DNA of 64,000 nt from Paenibacillus sp. 1_12 (GTDB lineage Bacteria; Bacillota; Bacilli; Paenibacillales; NBRC-103111). Every line of letters starts with the position of its first letter. Within the stretch, counting starts at the first letter, position 1. The notes beneath the pieces were generated by a model. It did no database searches and was not told where the DNA came from. It saw only the letters and a list, made by a program, of their open reading frames with translations. Positions 10,520 to 19,864 of the stretch are shown here, piece after piece. The position numbers and the translations under genes were made by a program. Where the stretch lies: the NCBI RefSeq assembly GCF_900114475.1, contig NZ_FOTE01000006.1, positions 186,001 to 250,000 of the forward strand, in the 5' to 3' direction.

Positions 10520-11623
10520 CTAACAAATAGCGTATAGAGAACCAGGTAATTGTTCCACGCGCTTAGTCATTAGTAAATTTAACAGAACTGCGTGCAAATG
10601 TCCAAAGGTAAATTGACTGCCTATTAGCAGTTCATCAATACTTAAGGGCCGATGCTGCAGAAGCTCAGCTATGATTTGCTCATCAGCTGTCAGCTTTTGT
10701 TGTTGTATTTGTATATGCTTACTATGTCTCGCTGGGTCTGATGTTATCCGAAGACGGTATTCTTCCAATATATCCTCAACACAGCTAACGAGCTTAGCGC
10801 CTTGCTTAATAAGTGCAAGCGTTCCTTGACTTTTGGGTGAAGACACGGGGCCAGGAATCGCAAACACATCACGTGATTCATCCAATGCCTGGTCTGCTGT
10901 GATGAGTGAACCGCTTTGAAGTGCGGCTTCAACAACAACAACACCAAAACTCAAGCCTGCTATGATCCGATTTCGTTGAGGGAACATACCTGGATGTGAC
11001 TTGGTGCCCAAGGGATACTCGCTAACCAGCATGCCCTGCTCAGCTATAGTCCAATAAAGCCCCTTGTTTTCAGGCGGGTATATGTGATCGATACCGCATC
11101 CCAATACTGCGAGGGTAGAGCCTTTCTGGCGAAGTGCACCAATATGAGCTGAACTGTCAATCCCTCTGGCCAATCCACTGATTACGCACACATTTGCAGA
11201 AGACAGCTCTTCTGAAAACTGTTCTGCGATTTTACGGCCATAGGCAGTCGGATTTCGTGTTCCTACTATTGAAATACAAGTCGAATCGAACAGTTCTATT
11301 CGTCCTCGAGTATAGAGAACCCAAGGCGGCTGGCTCGTCTGCTTCAATAAATGGGGGTAGCTTGGATCGAATAGGGTAACGATCTCAATCTGTCTGGCAC
11401 GATATTTCTCCAGCACCTGTTCCACCCTCTCGGTTGTTGCTTCCTTAAAAGCTTTAACAACCGCATTTGCTCTTGCCTCTGTAAGTCCTAATTGCTGCCA
11501 ATCGGCAGGCGTTAGTTGCACGGCTTCGATCAATTCTGGAAAACAACTTACGATCCGTAAAATGGTTTTCCAGCCGATCGCATCGGTTTGATGAAGCATG
11601 ATGAGCAGGGTTCGATTGTCCAT
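10520..11623 (-). CDS. dprA: DNA processing protein DprA (Smf)
   Basis: DprA binds single-stranded DNA entering during natural transformation and loads RecA. The protein of about 367 residues has an N-terminal helix-hairpin-helix/SAM-like region, the Rossmann core ([78 protein letters not shown]) and a C-terminal winged-helix domain. ATG at 11623 has an AGGAGTGAT ribosome site seven bases upstream; the GTG four codons earlier overlaps that site. It lies between sucD and topA, as in Bacillus. Confidence 0.95.
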   Translation of the reverse strand: MDNRTLLIMLHQTDAIGWKTILRIVSCFPELIEAVQLTPADWQQLGLTEARANAVVKAFKEATTERVEQVLEKYRARQIEIVTLFDPSYPHLLKQTSQPPWVLYTRGRIELFDSTCISIVGTRNPTAYGRKIAEQFSEELSSANVCVISGLARGIDSSAHIGALRQKGSTLAVLGCGIDHIYPPENKGLYWTIAEQGMLVSEYPLGTKSHPGMFPQRNRIIAGLSFGVVVVEAALQSGSLITADQALDESRDVFAIPGPVSSPKSQGTLALIKQGAKLVSCVEDILEEYRLRITSDPARHSKHIQIQQQKLTADEQIIAELLQHRPLSIDELLIGSQFTFGHLHAVLLNLLMTKRVEQLPGSLYAIC

Positions 11624-11671
11624 AGTATATATCACTCCTCCATTGAGAACAACTTTTGGTCTATATTTGTA

Positions 11672-11712
11672 TACAAAAAAGCCTTCTATTCCAGTTAAGG
11701 AGTAGAAGGCTT
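11672..11712 (-). terminator. Intrinsic terminator after sucCD
   Basis: A 10-bp perfect stem (AAGCCTTCTA at 11679-11688 with TAGAAGGCTT at 11703-11712, 14-base loop) is followed on the minus strand by TTTTTT. It lies 20 bases beyond the sucD stop. Confidence 0.88.
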
Positions 11713-11731
11713 CTTGCCTATCAATCGTTAT

Positions 11732-12661
11732 TTATTTAGTAATACATTTTTCTAAAAGTCCTTTTTCCTCTAAAACACTTACCAAAGTAGATCCCATTTC
11801 AGAAGGTGTTGGGGCTACTTTAAGTCCGCAGCGCTCCATGGTTGCTACTTTTTCAGCTGCCGTACCTTTACCACCGGAAATGATTGCGCCTGCATGGCCC
11901 ATTCTTTTTCCTGGAGGAGCTGTTTGACCACCGATAAAGCCTACTACCGGTTTAGTCATATTAGCCGCAATCCATTCTGCTGCTTCTTCTTCAGCTGTTC
12001 CACCGATTTCACCAATCATGATAACGGCATAAGTATCTGGATCATCATTGAACAATTGTAAAATATCAATGAACTCGGAGCCTTTAACAGGGTCTCCACC
12101 GATACCGACAGCTGACGATTGACCAATGCCGCGAGTTGTCAATTGGTGAACGGCTTCATAAGTCAAAGTTCCACTACGGGAAACTACGCCTACATGACCT
12201 GGTGTGTGGATATATCCTGGCATGATTCCAATTTTGCATTCGCCTGGTGTAATCACACCTGGGCAGTTAGGACCGATTAAACGAGTTTTCTTGCCTTCCA
12301 GATAGCGCGCTACTTTTACCATATCCAGTACCGGAATACCTTCTGTGATACAAATAACCAATTCCAACTCAGCATCGATTGCTTCCAAAATAGCATCTGC
12401 TGCAAATGCAGGAGGCACATAAATAACGGAAACTGTAGCGCCAGTTGCTTGCTTAGCTTCGGCTACTGTATTGAATACTGGAAGGGATGCAGTAGAGCCA
12501 TCCTCTAATTCAATATCAATCTTCGTTCCGCCTTTACCCGGTGTTACACCGCCAACCATTTGTGTTCCGTAATCAAGACCACCTTTAGTGTGGAACATAC
12601 CTACGGAGCCAGTGATCCCTTGAGTGATAACTTTTGTATCCTTATTTACTAAAATACTCAT
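11732..12661 (-). CDS. sucD: Succinyl-CoA synthetase alpha subunit
   Basis: SucD, with SucC, interconverts succinyl-CoA and succinate with substrate-level ATP or GTP formation in the TCA cycle. At 309 residues it has the CoA-binding N-terminus ([20 protein letters not shown]) and [10 protein letters not shown]-like block ([16 protein letters not shown]). The phosphohistidine loop reads [17 protein letters not shown], with the catalytic His about residue 250. It lies 43 bases after sucC, in one unit closed by the terminator at 11679-11712. Confidence 0.97.
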   Translation of the reverse strand: MSILVNKDTKVITQGITGSVGMFHTKGGLDYGTQMVGGVTPGKGGTKIDIELEDGSTASLPVFNTVAEAKQATGATVSVIYVPPAFAADAILEAIDAELELVICITEGIPVLDMVKVARYLEGKKTRLIGPNCPGVITPGECKIGIMPGYIHTPGHVGVVSRSGTLTYEAVHQLTTRGIGQSSAVGIGGDPVKGSEFIDILQLFNDDPDTYAVIMIGEIGGTAEEEAAEWIAANMTKPVVGFIGGQTAPPGKRMGHAGAIISGGKGTAAEKVATMERCGLKVAPTPSEMGSTLVSVLEEKGLLEKCITK

Positions 12662-12704
12662 TTGGTATAGGTCACATCCCTTGAATTGATTAATTAATTA
12701 TGAT

Positions 12705-13865
12705 TTAGGAAACCAGAGCCACGATTTTTTGAGCGCCATCAGCCATCGAGTCAGCTGTTACGATATTCAAACCGGATTCATTCAAAATTTTCTTACCAAG
12801 CTCTACATTAGTACCTTCCAAACGAACGACAAGCGGACGCGTCAAGCCTAATTGCTTCGCAGCTTCAACGACACCGTTAGCGATAATATCACATTTCATA
12901 ATGCCACCAAAGATATTAACAAAAATACCCTTGACCGCTTCGTCAGAAAGGATGATTTTGAACGCTTCTGTAACCTTCTCCGTTGTAGCACCGCCCCCTA
13001 CGTCTAGGAAGTTGGCCGGATTCCCGCCATAATATTTAATAATATCCATTGTTGCCATGGCAAGACCTGCACCATTGACCATACAACCGATGTTTCCTTC
13101 AAGCGCAATATAGCTCAAATCAAATTTGGAAGCCTGAATTTCTTTCTCGTCCTCTTCTTCAAGGTCACGAAGCTCCAAAATGTCTTTATGACGATACAAA
13201 GCATTGGAATCAAAATTCAGCTTGGCATCAAGTGCCATCACTTCTCCGCTACCTGTTACAACCAACGGATTGATTTCTGCAATGGAACAATCCTTTTCAA
13301 CAAACGCTGTGTACAAGGCTACCATGAACTTGACGGCTTTGTTCACCAATTCAGTCGGGATCTTGATTGCATAAGCAAGCTTACGTGCCTGGAATGCTTG
13401 TAATCCGATAGCTGGATCAATTACTTCTTTGAAGATTTTTTCTGGTGAATGCTCAGCTACTTCTTCGATTTCTGTGCCGCCTTCTTCAGACGCCATCATA
13501 ACTACACGTCCGGTTTCGCGGTCAACCACGACTCCGATGTAGTATTCTTTTTTAATGTCACAGCCTTCTTCGATTAAGAGGCGTTTAACTTCTTTACCCT
13601 CAGGACCTGTCTGATGAGTGACTAGAACTTTGCCTAGGATTTGTTCGGCATATGTACGAACCTCGTCCAGGCCTTTGGCTACTTTAACTCCGCCAGCTTT
13701 ACCGCGTCCGCCTGCATGAATCTGTGCCTTAACAACAACAACCGGAGTTCCGAGTTGTTTTGCAGCTTCAACTGCTTCTTCCACTGTGAAAGCAACCTTC
13801 CCATTAGGGACGGCAACTCCGTATTGCTTCAGCAACTGTTTGCCTTGATACTCATGGATATTCAT
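12705..13865 (-). CDS. sucC: Succinyl-CoA synthetase beta subunit (ADP-forming)
   Basis: SucC is the nucleotide- and succinate-binding subunit of succinyl-CoA synthetase. The 386-residue protein begins [17 protein letters not shown] and has the ATP-grasp loop [18 protein letters not shown], the metal-binding EINPLVV motif, and the C-terminal ligase block [18 protein letters not shown] with [17 protein letters not shown]. The ATG at 13865 follows AGGAGG. It is the first gene of sucC-sucD. Confidence 0.97.
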   Translation of the reverse strand: MNIHEYQGKQLLKQYGVAVPNGKVAFTVEEAVEAAKQLGTPVVVVKAQIHAGGRGKAGGVKVAKGLDEVRTYAEQILGKVLVTHQTGPEGKEVKRLLIEEGCDIKKEYYIGVVVDRETGRVVMMASEEGGTEIEEVAEHSPEKIFKEVIDPAIGLQAFQARKLAYAIKIPTELVNKAVKFMVALYTAFVEKDCSIAEINPLVVTGSGEVMALDAKLNFDSNALYRHKDILELRDLEEEDEKEIQASKFDLSYIALEGNIGCMVNGAGLAMATMDIIKYYGGNPANFLDVGGGATTEKVTEAFKIILSDEAVKGIFVNIFGGIMKCDIIANGVVEAAKQLGLTRPLVVRLEGTNVELGKKILNESGLNIVTADSMADGAQKIVALVS

Positions 13866-14263
13866 TTAGCAAAATCCTCCTATCAGTAATAGCTTGCTAA
13901 TTTCTATATAAGCAAGAACTGCAGCGAATGTGCAAGCTCCTCATCAAACGAAGGAAATATTCGCTGTGATGCATACAAAATCCTGCTGAGCGCAGATAAC
14001 TCAACAAAACCTTAACCATTGTACCATTAATTTTCGATAGTTTCCTTCTTTTTTCACGGAAAGCTGTCATTTTTCAATTAAACTTTTTTATGGTACTGAA
14101 AAAAATCCCGTATTATATCATTCCCGAGGAAATAATAAAGCATGTAATCATCTATAATTCAATTGCCTTCAAACTGATTTATGGTACAATAAGGAAAAAT
14201 CATATGGACGATGAGGAAGCACCTTTTGCCCGAATGGAACGATGATAAGGGAAGGTGTTTTTT
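13866..14263. other. 398-bp divergent intergenic region, sucC (-) / yifB (+)
   Basis: No gene was found here. Two dyads sit on the sucC side: CTTGCT/AGCAAG around 13893-13917, and CAGCGAAT at about 13922 with ATTCGCTG at about 13969. They could be leader structure or operators of sucC. The yifB side holds the promoter at 14163-14190. I did not find a convincing sucC promoter by eye. Confidence 0.5.
14163..14190 (+). promoter_or_regulatory. Candidate extended -10 promoter of the YifB-type gene
   Basis: TTGCCT (14163-14168), a 16-base spacer and TACAAT (14185-14190), preceded by TGG, form an extended -10 promoter about 75 bases before the gene. The same TGGTACAAT-type box appears before smc and, as TGGTACGAT, before rsmD. 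Confidence 0.6.
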
Positions 14264-15820
14264 GTGTACGGAAAAGTGATGAGTGCCTGCCTGCATGGAG
14301 TTGAAGGAAAGCTCGTTGAGGTCGAGGTGGATCTAAGCAATGGTTTGCCGCAAATGAATATCGTTGGCCTCCCTGACAGCGCGGTTAAGGAGTCGATAGA
14401 ACGTGTAAGAGCTGCTATCAAAAATTGCGGATATACGTTTCCTCTGCAGCGTATCACGATTAATCTTGCTCCCGCTGATGTGCGCAAGGAAGGCTCGGCA
14501 TTCGATTTGGCAATCGCTATGGGCATTTTAAATACAAGCGGCCAGTTGGAACTGGAGTTCCCTGAGCAAATCCTCATTTTGGGTGAATTGGCCTTGGACG
14601 GAACTGTGCGAGCAATCCCTGGTGTATTGTCCATGATCGTCTCCGCCAGAGAACAAGGCATAAGCCGCATATTGATACCTAAGCTTAATGTTCAGGAAGC
14701 TGCATTAATCCCGGATGTTGAGATTGGTAGTCTTTCTCATATGAATGAGCTTCAAACAGGGATCACTGAACTATTTAACCCCACTAAATATTTACCATCT
14801 AAATCACAACCATCGAACTTCAGCATTCCTGCTTCTAATGATGATTTTTCGGATGTTCACGGTCAAATGCAAGCGAAAAGAGCTCTTATGATTTGTGCAG
14901 CAGGGATGCATAACATTCTGCTTCTTGGGCCCCCAGGCACAGGCAAAACGATGCTTGTCAAAAGACTGCCCTCGATTCTTCCTTCCATGTCCGACCAGGA
15001 AGCTCTCGAGGTGACAAAAATTTATAGCGCATCCGGTAAGTTTGCAGACCGCAGCAGTTTGATACGAGAGCGACCATTTCGAATGCCGCACCATTCTGTT
15101 TCTGCTGCCGGTCTGGTTGGTGGGGGTTCTGTTCCTAAACCAGGCGAAATCAGCTTGGCTCATCGCGGCGTATTATTTTTGGATGAGCTGCCTGAGTTTT
15201 CACGTAATGTTCTGGAGGTACTGCGACAGCCACTGGAAGAACGGCATGTTACGATAGGAAGGGCACGCGCCTCGTACCGTTTCCCGGCAAATTTTATTTT
15301 CGCAGCATCAATGAACCCTTGTCCGTGCGGGTATTGGGGTGCTGAAACGGCTGCTCATGCTTGCACCTGCAGTACACTCAAGATTGAGCATTATCGTTCC
15401 AAAATATCAGGCCCCCTGCTGGATCGAATCGATTTGCAGATTGAAGTGCCTCGTATTGAGTATGGTCAGATTGTTGAAAAAACAGCACAGCTCTCTTCTA
15501 AAGAAATAAAAGCTCATGTCGACCGAGCTCGCCATATTCAACTTAAGAGGTATCAGCATTCTTCCATCACATTCAATAGTGAGCTGTCCGGTACTTTGTT
15601 GAAAGCTCACTGCCAGTTGAGTATGGAGGCCGAGCAGCTGCTCCAAAAATCGTTCGAAGTGCTTGGCCTAAGTGTGCGGGCCTATGATCGGATTCTCAAA
15701 ATTGCACGCACGATAGCTGATCTGGATGGTAGTCAACAGTTAGCTATTCCTCATTTGGCTGAAGCTCTGCAGTATCGTTGTCTGGATAAAAAAACACAAT
15801 CACCGAGCCACATTCGCTAG
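14264..15820 (+). CDS. YifB/ComM-family Mg-chelatase-like AAA+ ATPase
   Basis: This family contains ComM, a DNA branch-migration helicase that helps integrate DNA taken up by transformation; the role in Bacillota is inferred. The 518-residue protein has an N-terminal Lon-like fold (VEVDLSNGLPQMNIVGLPDS, APADVRKEGSAFDLAIAMG), Walker A LLLGPPGTGKTMLVKRLPS (about residue 220), Walker B GVLFLDELPEF, the zinc-type cysteines CPCGYWG...CTCS, and the C-terminal Mg_chelatase_C domain. GTG at 14264 follows AAGGGAAGG at proper spacing and gives the family N-terminus MYGKVMSACLHG; the GTG at 14255 overlaps that site. It is isolated on the plus strand, near dprA. Confidence 0.93.
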   Translation: MYGKVMSACLHGVEGKLVEVEVDLSNGLPQMNIVGLPDSAVKESIERVRAAIKNCGYTFPLQRITINLAPADVRKEGSAFDLAIAMGILNTSGQLELEFPEQILILGELALDGTVRAIPGVLSMIVSAREQGISRILIPKLNVQEAALIPDVEIGSLSHMNELQTGITELFNPTKYLPSKSQPSNFSIPASNDDFSDVHGQMQAKRALMICAAGMHNILLLGPPGTGKTMLVKRLPSILPSMSDQEALEVTKIYSASGKFADRSSLIRERPFRMPHHSVSAAGLVGGGSVPKPGEISLAHRGVLFLDELPEFSRNVLEVLRQPLEERHVTIGRARASYRFPANFIFAASMNPCPCGYWGAETAAHACTCSTLKIEHYRSKISGPLLDRIDLQIEVPRIEYGQIVEKTAQLSSKEIKAHVDRARHIQLKRYQHSSITFNSELSGTLLKAHCQLSMEAEQLLQKSFEVLGLSVRAYDRILKIARTIADLDGSQQLAIPHLAEALQYRCLDKKTQSPSHIR

Positions 15821-15852
15821 TTAATGATATAGGCAATCTTTCCTGATTGAAG

Positions 15853-15881
15853 GACGAATTAACCATAATTCGTCTTTTTTT
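15853..15881 (+). terminator. Intrinsic terminator after the YifB-type gene
   Basis: GACGAATTA (15853-15861) pairs perfectly with TAATTCGTC (15866-15874) around a four-base loop, followed by seven T residues (15875-15881). Confidence 0.93.
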
Positions 15882-15956
15882 GTTACAATAATTCAAATCT
15901 TCATACTAAATACCTAAATTTTTATTCAAATTACGACATAATTCAACAAAATATAG

Positions 15957-15962
15957 TATAAT
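15957..15962 (+). promoter_or_regulatory. -10 box candidate for the small gene pair
   Basis: A perfect TATAAT lies 33 bases before the ATG at 15995. The -35 side is poor (TTACGA at 15931 with 20-base spacing, or ACGACA with 18), so the assignment rests on the -10 box and its position. Confidence 0.4.
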
Positions 15963-15994
15963 AGCATCACCTGATAATATTGGAGTGATCTTGT

Positions 15995-16096
15995 ATGATG
16001 CTGGGATTGTGGAATGCTCTAGGATTTATTTTTCTTGCCTCCACTGTATATTTGTCTCTAAAATTTGTTTTTGGAAAGGATACTCGACGTGAGTAA
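15995..16096 (+). CDS. Small single-span membrane protein (33 aa), unknown
   Basis: This 33-codon gene starts with two ATG codons behind a strong GGAGTGATC ribosome site (15982-15990). The peptide has one hydrophobic helix (LWNALGFIFLASTVYLSLKF) followed by a short basic, polar tail (FGKDTRRE), so an N-out or N-in single-pass membrane peptide is likely. Its last eight bases overlap the start of the next gene (GTGAGTAA), implying translational coupling. I do not recognise a family. Support comes from the ribosome site, the -10 box, the terminator ending the gene before it, and the tight overlap. Confidence 0.7.
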   Translation: MMLGLWNALGFIFLASTVYLSLKFVFGKDTRRE

Positions 16097-16256
16097 ATTT
16101 GCTTATACAGAACTACGCAAGGTCAGTACAGAAGATGAACGATTAAGATTGGTCATGGATGAAATTAATAGGATTATGGAAACCAAAAAACACCGAACAT
16201 TTATTCAACGAATATTAAACAAAAAGCCGAAAACCCAACCTAAAGGATGGCGTTAA
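16089..16256 (+). CDS. Small basic cytoplasmic protein (55 aa), unknown
   Basis: The 55-residue product starts at GTG 16089, eight bases after GGAAAGGA, inside the end of the membrane peptide gene. It is mostly helical: an acidic first half (SKFAYTELRKVSTEDERLRL, then VMDEINRIMETKK) and a basic tail rich in K, R and P. No domain was recognised. Coupling to the membrane peptide suggests that the two act together, perhaps as anchor and soluble partner; this is inference. It is convergent with yraN, 34 bases away. Confidence 0.72.
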   Translation: MSKFAYTELRKVSTEDERLRLVMDEINRIMETKKHRTFIQRILNKKPKTQPKGWR

Positions 16257-16290
16257 TCGGCTATTTTTCTCATATACACTCATTGCTCAT

Positions 16291-16662
16291 TTAAAAAGCA
16301 TTGACCAGATGATTCAAAGAAACTTGAGTACCTGTCTTTGTTGTTATGATACTAATGACGTCAAATCGAAGCTGAAGATGCTGCTTTTGATAACGATGCA
16401 CGTAAAACTGGGCGGTTTCCATCACCTGCTGCTGCTTTTTGGCATTAACCGATTCTTGTGGTGTCCCAAATAATGGGCTGCCGCTGCGTGTTCGCACTTC
16501 CACAAATACTAGGCAGCTATCTTCCATCACAATCAGATCGATTTCACCGGTTCGACAGCGCCAGTTTTTTTCAATGAGTTCATAATGCTGTTCCTCCAGA
16601 TAAGTCCAAGCCAACTCTTCCCCAAGAGCACCCAGTTGTTTACGTGTCAGCTGCTTATTCAT
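16291..16662 (-). CDS. yraN: YraN/UPF0102-family predicted nuclease-fold protein
   Basis: The 123-residue protein belongs to the UPF0102 family, which has a restriction-endonuclease-like fold related to Holliday junction resolvases; its cellular task is not settled. Family motifs are GEELAWTYLEE, NWRCRTGEIDLIVMEDSCLV and FVEVRTRSG (the E...D...ExK-like nuclease core). I chose ATG 16662 because it overlaps the stop of the upstream gene by eight bases (ATGAATAA) and gives the typical MNKQLTRKQLG start. It is the last gene of the FliK-like/FlhB-like/yraN string. Confidence 0.92.
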   Translation of the reverse strand: MNKQLTRKQLGALGEELAWTYLEEQHYELIEKNWRCRTGEIDLIVMEDSCLVFVEVRTRSGSPLFGTPQESVNAKKQQQVMETAQFYVHRYQKQHLQLRFDVISIITTKTGTQVSLNHLVNAF

Positions 16663-16957
16663 AAGATTTAACCTGTATTTGCTTGGCCCGCCCATCAGAT
16701 CGATACACAAAGCTTAATATTTCCGCAACCAGTTTATAGAGCTCTGGGGGAATTTCCTGATCTAATTCCAGTTTGGATAGAACCTCTACGAGCGAAGAAT
16801 CCTCCTGAATAGGCACTCCGTTTTCTTTCGCTTTTCTCATGATAGCTTCTGCCATATGCCCTTTGCCTTTGGCTACAAGCACTGGAGCACTTTTCTCTCC
16901 AGGCGCATATTTTAGAGCTATTGCTTTTTTTAATGGATTGGGATTTTGAGGCTTCAT
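16655..16957 (-). CDS. Free-standing FlhB C-terminal (EscU/YscU-type) domain protein
   Basis: The 100-residue protein matches the cytoplasmic C-terminal domain of flagellar export switch FlhB (AIALKYAPGEKSAPVLVAKG, AEAIMRKAKENGVPIQEDSS, LVEVLSKLELDQEIPPELYK). The membrane part and the autocleavage NPTH motif are missing. Such stand-alone domains accompany a FliK-like protein in Bacillus (ylqH next to ylqG) and may modulate export specificity; no role is proven here. Its ATG overlaps the stop of the FliK-like gene by four bases (ATGA), and its own end overlaps yraN by eight. Confidence 0.88.
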   Translation of the reverse strand: MKPQNPNPLKKAIALKYAPGEKSAPVLVAKGKGHMAEAIMRKAKENGVPIQEDSSLVEVLSKLELDQEIPPELYKLVAEILSFVYRSDGRAKQIQVKSYE

Positions 16958-19059
16958 ACGCGTACATCCATTCCTTTGTATGGCTTCTTGCCATATATCG
17001 ACTTTAACTGGTTTGACAGATTGGAATCGGTCATGGAGCTGCCGGCAGCTTTATCTTCCGCAGGTTGACCCTTTTCAGGATAGGCACTGCATTTCAGAGA
17101 AATAAATTGATAACCAATTTTCGTTAACCCCTCTGCTATTTCCTCACGATAAGATTCCAATAATGGTTGTATAAATGGCTGATCATTTAATACACGCAGA
17201 CTGACAATCCGATCTACCACCTGAACATCGATCATCGTATCTCCTAATGCCTTCATGCGCAAATCAAATACAAGTCGGCAATTATTCGCATCAATTTCAC
17301 CACGCGCACCTTTTCGGGATTGAATGTGAATAGCTGCGGTTTGTTCCCCATTGGCATTGATAATTGGAATGAACATCGTAATGTTTGAAAAAGCTGAGGT
17401 TCGATCCGTATTCAGCAGCAATTGCTGGCCTGTTATCTGTTGGATCGCTTGCTGTGCTGTCTCTTTCAAAGCTGCAGGAGTATCGTCTGATTGCACAAGC
17501 ATAAGAAGCGCGCTTTTTAGCGTATCTACTGATTTTAATGGATCCTGCTGAGCACCGGCGGGTGCTTGTAAATCTGAGCTTCGATCCGTTATGCTTGCAG
17601 CAGTCAACAGTTGACCATCAAGACCGTTTTTATCCGGTAGTTTAAATATCGCATGCTCATGCTCCACCCCAACCGCCTTAATCAGCTTGGAAATCCAATG
17701 TTCACCCGTATCCGTCGGAATTTCCGATGGAAGAATTGCAGCTTCTCTTCCCACTGCCGATTGCGGCTGATTCGAACGAACAACGGATTCCCTCATCTGC
17801 TGGGAATTCGTTTGCTCAGGATTCGAGTTAACTTCGCTGTCTGTCGCGGCGGAGGCGGTTCCACTGTTATTAGCCGTCGATTGCGATTGGGTAGTCCCTC
17901 CAACTAGACGCGCATTTTCCGTTGACAAGTTTGCACCGGATTCAACTCGGGATGACAAATTAGTCTGAGTCAGAGAAAGTGTGTCAGCTGATTTTACAGT
18001 AAGCGTCGAAGCTTGCTCTACATTTGGCGAACCCGCTTTTGCTTGAACGGTTGTTGTATTGGGACCCTCATCTGCCGCCTTATTTAGCGCAGGGTTAGGC
18101 TTGGTTAATTGTAATGTAGAATCCGCTTGAGATGAAGCTGTTTTTGCACTTGCCGAGCTTCCTTCACCTGCATGTAAAGCTGGCCCTGCCTGATTCGAGC
18201 TCACAGCCGCACCAGATTCGCTTTTACCGGGTAATATAGCACCTTGCCCACTACTTGACTCCGTAGTATTTGAAGCCGCTACAGACGGTTGTGATCCATT
18301 CTGCTGACGACCAGCCTCTTTGGTTACGGTCAGCAGATTCTCAACCTCCGTATCTGAAAGCTGTGATGCTATATTGGGTATAAGTTCACCGGATGCCTCC
18401 TTTACGACTGCAACCACACTTTTGAACGTTTCTATTGCTGATTTCGCTGAAGTCGACAAGGTTTGATTATCGGATAAAAGCTTGGTCATTTGGTCATCTA
18501 ATTGCTGCAGGGTCTCATGAAAAGCAGGACCTGTCATTGCCTGTTTGACTGCGGTGACGGTTTCCCCAGTAAGTGGAATTCCTTTTTGAAACGCAACCAC
18601 AGCTGAAGGAATCCAGTCTTCTTGGGAAACCGTATTAGGAAGCTGCGATTGAAGTTGGGAAAAAGCCTGTACAATTTCCTTGGAAAGTGGCACTCCCGAT
18701 TGATGAAGAGTTTGGATCAGTTGACGGTTTGCCGCACTATCCGGCAGACCGACATTTTTAAGTACCTCTGCTAATGAACCATCAGCAATTTGCACACCAG
18801 ATGCGCCTAGTGGTTTTAAAACCATTTGTCCTGAACTGTTCTCAGGCTGAACCTGAAGCAGGGTTACCTCTCCTTGCTTTAAAGGAGTTTCCAGCTTGGC
18901 ACGTACTTGCACACCACCAATGTTGATGATAGCATCTGATTCGGAAATAAGCTGCAGGACCATTCCTTTAACGACTTCTCCCACCTTGAGTTCTAATACT
19001 TTAGGTTCGGAAGCTTGCATGTCGTTCAGTACACTTCTGATTAATCCGCTGATATTCAA
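16954..19059 (-). CDS. FliK-like (YlqG-type) large protein with S/T/Q-rich middle
   Basis: The 701-residue protein starts NISGLIRSVLNDMQ. It has an N-terminal small beta-domain (residues about 20-85), a helical part to about 250, a low-complexity segment of about 180 residues rich in S, T, A, N and Q, and a C-terminal domain resembling the hook-length control C-terminus (with FDLRMKALGDTMIDVQVVD). The start is TTG 19059, placed after GAGGAGGTG. With the neighbouring FlhB-type domain this is the ruler-plus-switch pairing of export systems, but true FliK usually sits in the fla/che operon, so this is probably a paralogue. Function is unknown. Confidence 0.8.
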   Translation of the reverse strand: MNISGLIRSVLNDMQASEPKVLELKVGEVVKGMVLQLISESDAIINIGGVQVRAKLETPLKQGEVTLLQVQPENSSGQMVLKPLGASGVQIADGSLAEVLKNVGLPDSAANRQLIQTLHQSGVPLSKEIVQAFSQLQSQLPNTVSQEDWIPSAVVAFQKGIPLTGETVTAVKQAMTGPAFHETLQQLDDQMTKLLSDNQTLSTSAKSAIETFKSVVAVVKEASGELIPNIASQLSDTEVENLLTVTKEAGRQQNGSQPSVAASNTTESSSGQGAILPGKSESGAAVSSNQAGPALHAGEGSSASAKTASSQADSTLQLTKPNPALNKAADEGPNTTTVQAKAGSPNVEQASTLTVKSADTLSLTQTNLSSRVESGANLSTENARLVGGTTQSQSTANNSGTASAATDSEVNSNPEQTNSQQMRESVVRSNQPQSAVGREAAILPSEIPTDTGEHWISKLIKAVGVEHEHAIFKLPDKNGLDGQLLTAASITDRSSDLQAPAGAQQDPLKSVDTLKSALLMLVQSDDTPAALKETAQQAIQQITGQQLLLNTDRTSAFSNITMFIPIINANGEQTAAIHIQSRKGARGEIDANNCRLVFDLRMKALGDTMIDVQVVDRIVSLRVLNDQPFIQPLLESYREEIAEGLTKIGYQFISLKCSAYPEKGQPAEDKAAGSSMTDSNLSNQLKSIYGKKPYKGMDVRV

Positions 19060-19142
19060 GTGTGGGCACCTCCTCATAGGAATTAATCAAGCTATGTATA
19101 TATATCGGCATATGGCCATCCACATTTCACTACAAGGTTCCT

Positions 19143-19757
19143 TTAAAACAATTCCAGCTGCCGTGATTCCGCCATTATATTTTTCAGAAACGTTTTTCGA
19201 TGCATCGTTGTCGAGCCAAGCTCCAACAGCTTTTCCCGATGCAGCTTTGTGGCATAACCTTTATGAACCGCGATTCCATATTCAGGATAGGTTTTATCCC
19301 ATTCCAAACACATTCGGTCACGCGTGACCTTAGCAATAATCGAAGCGGCTGCAATCGATTGACTAACTGCATCACCGTGGATGATAGGCTCCTGTGCCAA
19401 TTCTATATCTACTTGTTCTGCATCAATCAACAAATAATCAGGTATGGGGTCAAGACCTTCTACTGCAAGCTTCATAGCTAGACGTGAAGCTTGTTTTATA
19501 TTAATTTGCTCAATCATCCTTACATCAACAATGCCAATACTGATCGCTATTGCTTCCTGCTGAATAAGTTCATACTGCTGCTCACGTTTTTTGGCTGAGA
19601 GCTTCTTCGAATCATTCACATCCTCTAAAATAAGACCCTGCGGCAATATAACAGCTGCTGCCACTACATCGCCGAACAAACAGCCTCTACCCACTTCATC
19701 AACACCGGCAATATATTGAAAACCTTGATCCCATAATGACCGCTCATACTCCAGCAT
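19143..19757 (-). CDS. rnhB: Ribonuclease HII
   Basis: RNase HII removes single ribonucleotides and RNA from RNA-DNA hybrids. The 204-residue protein has the active-site block IAGVDEVGRGCLFGDVVAAA with the Asp-Glu pair, LLIDAEQV with the third acidic residue, and the C-terminal DAVSQSIAAASIIAKVTRDR and HKGYATKLH motifs. It is shorter than the Bacillus enzyme (about 255 residues) at the N-terminus but similar to the enteric one. It lies between rbgA and the FliK-like gene, as in Bacillus. Confidence 0.95.
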   Translation of the reverse strand: MLEYERSLWDQGFQYIAGVDEVGRGCLFGDVVAAAVILPQGLILEDVNDSKKLSAKKREQQYELIQQEAIAISIGIVDVRMIEQINIKQASRLAMKLAVEGLDPIPDYLLIDAEQVDIELAQEPIIHGDAVSQSIAAASIIAKVTRDRMCLEWDKTYPEYGIAVHKGYATKLHREKLLELGSTTMHRKTFLKNIMAESRQLELF

Positions 19758-19829
19758 AACTTATATCGCTTCCTCTCCTGCGGACGTGCTTGTATGGCTT
19801 ATTATACTCGAAACATGCGATGACGGAAA

Positions 19830-19860
19830 CGAAAAAAAGCCACCCAGAAGAGAGTGACTT
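19830..19860 (-). terminator. Intrinsic terminator after rbgA
   Basis: On the minus strand AAGTCACTC (19860-19852) pairs with GGGTGGCTT (19845-19837), including two G-U pairs, around a six-base loop, and is followed by TTTTTTT. It lies four bases after the rbgA stop. Confidence 0.82.
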
Positions 19861-19864
19861 CTTA

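Noticed and set aside
14200-14670. 156-codon open frame on the minus strand over the start of the YifB-type gene
   Set aside because: It lies opposite a clear family gene, lacks a ribosome site and shows no recognisable protein.
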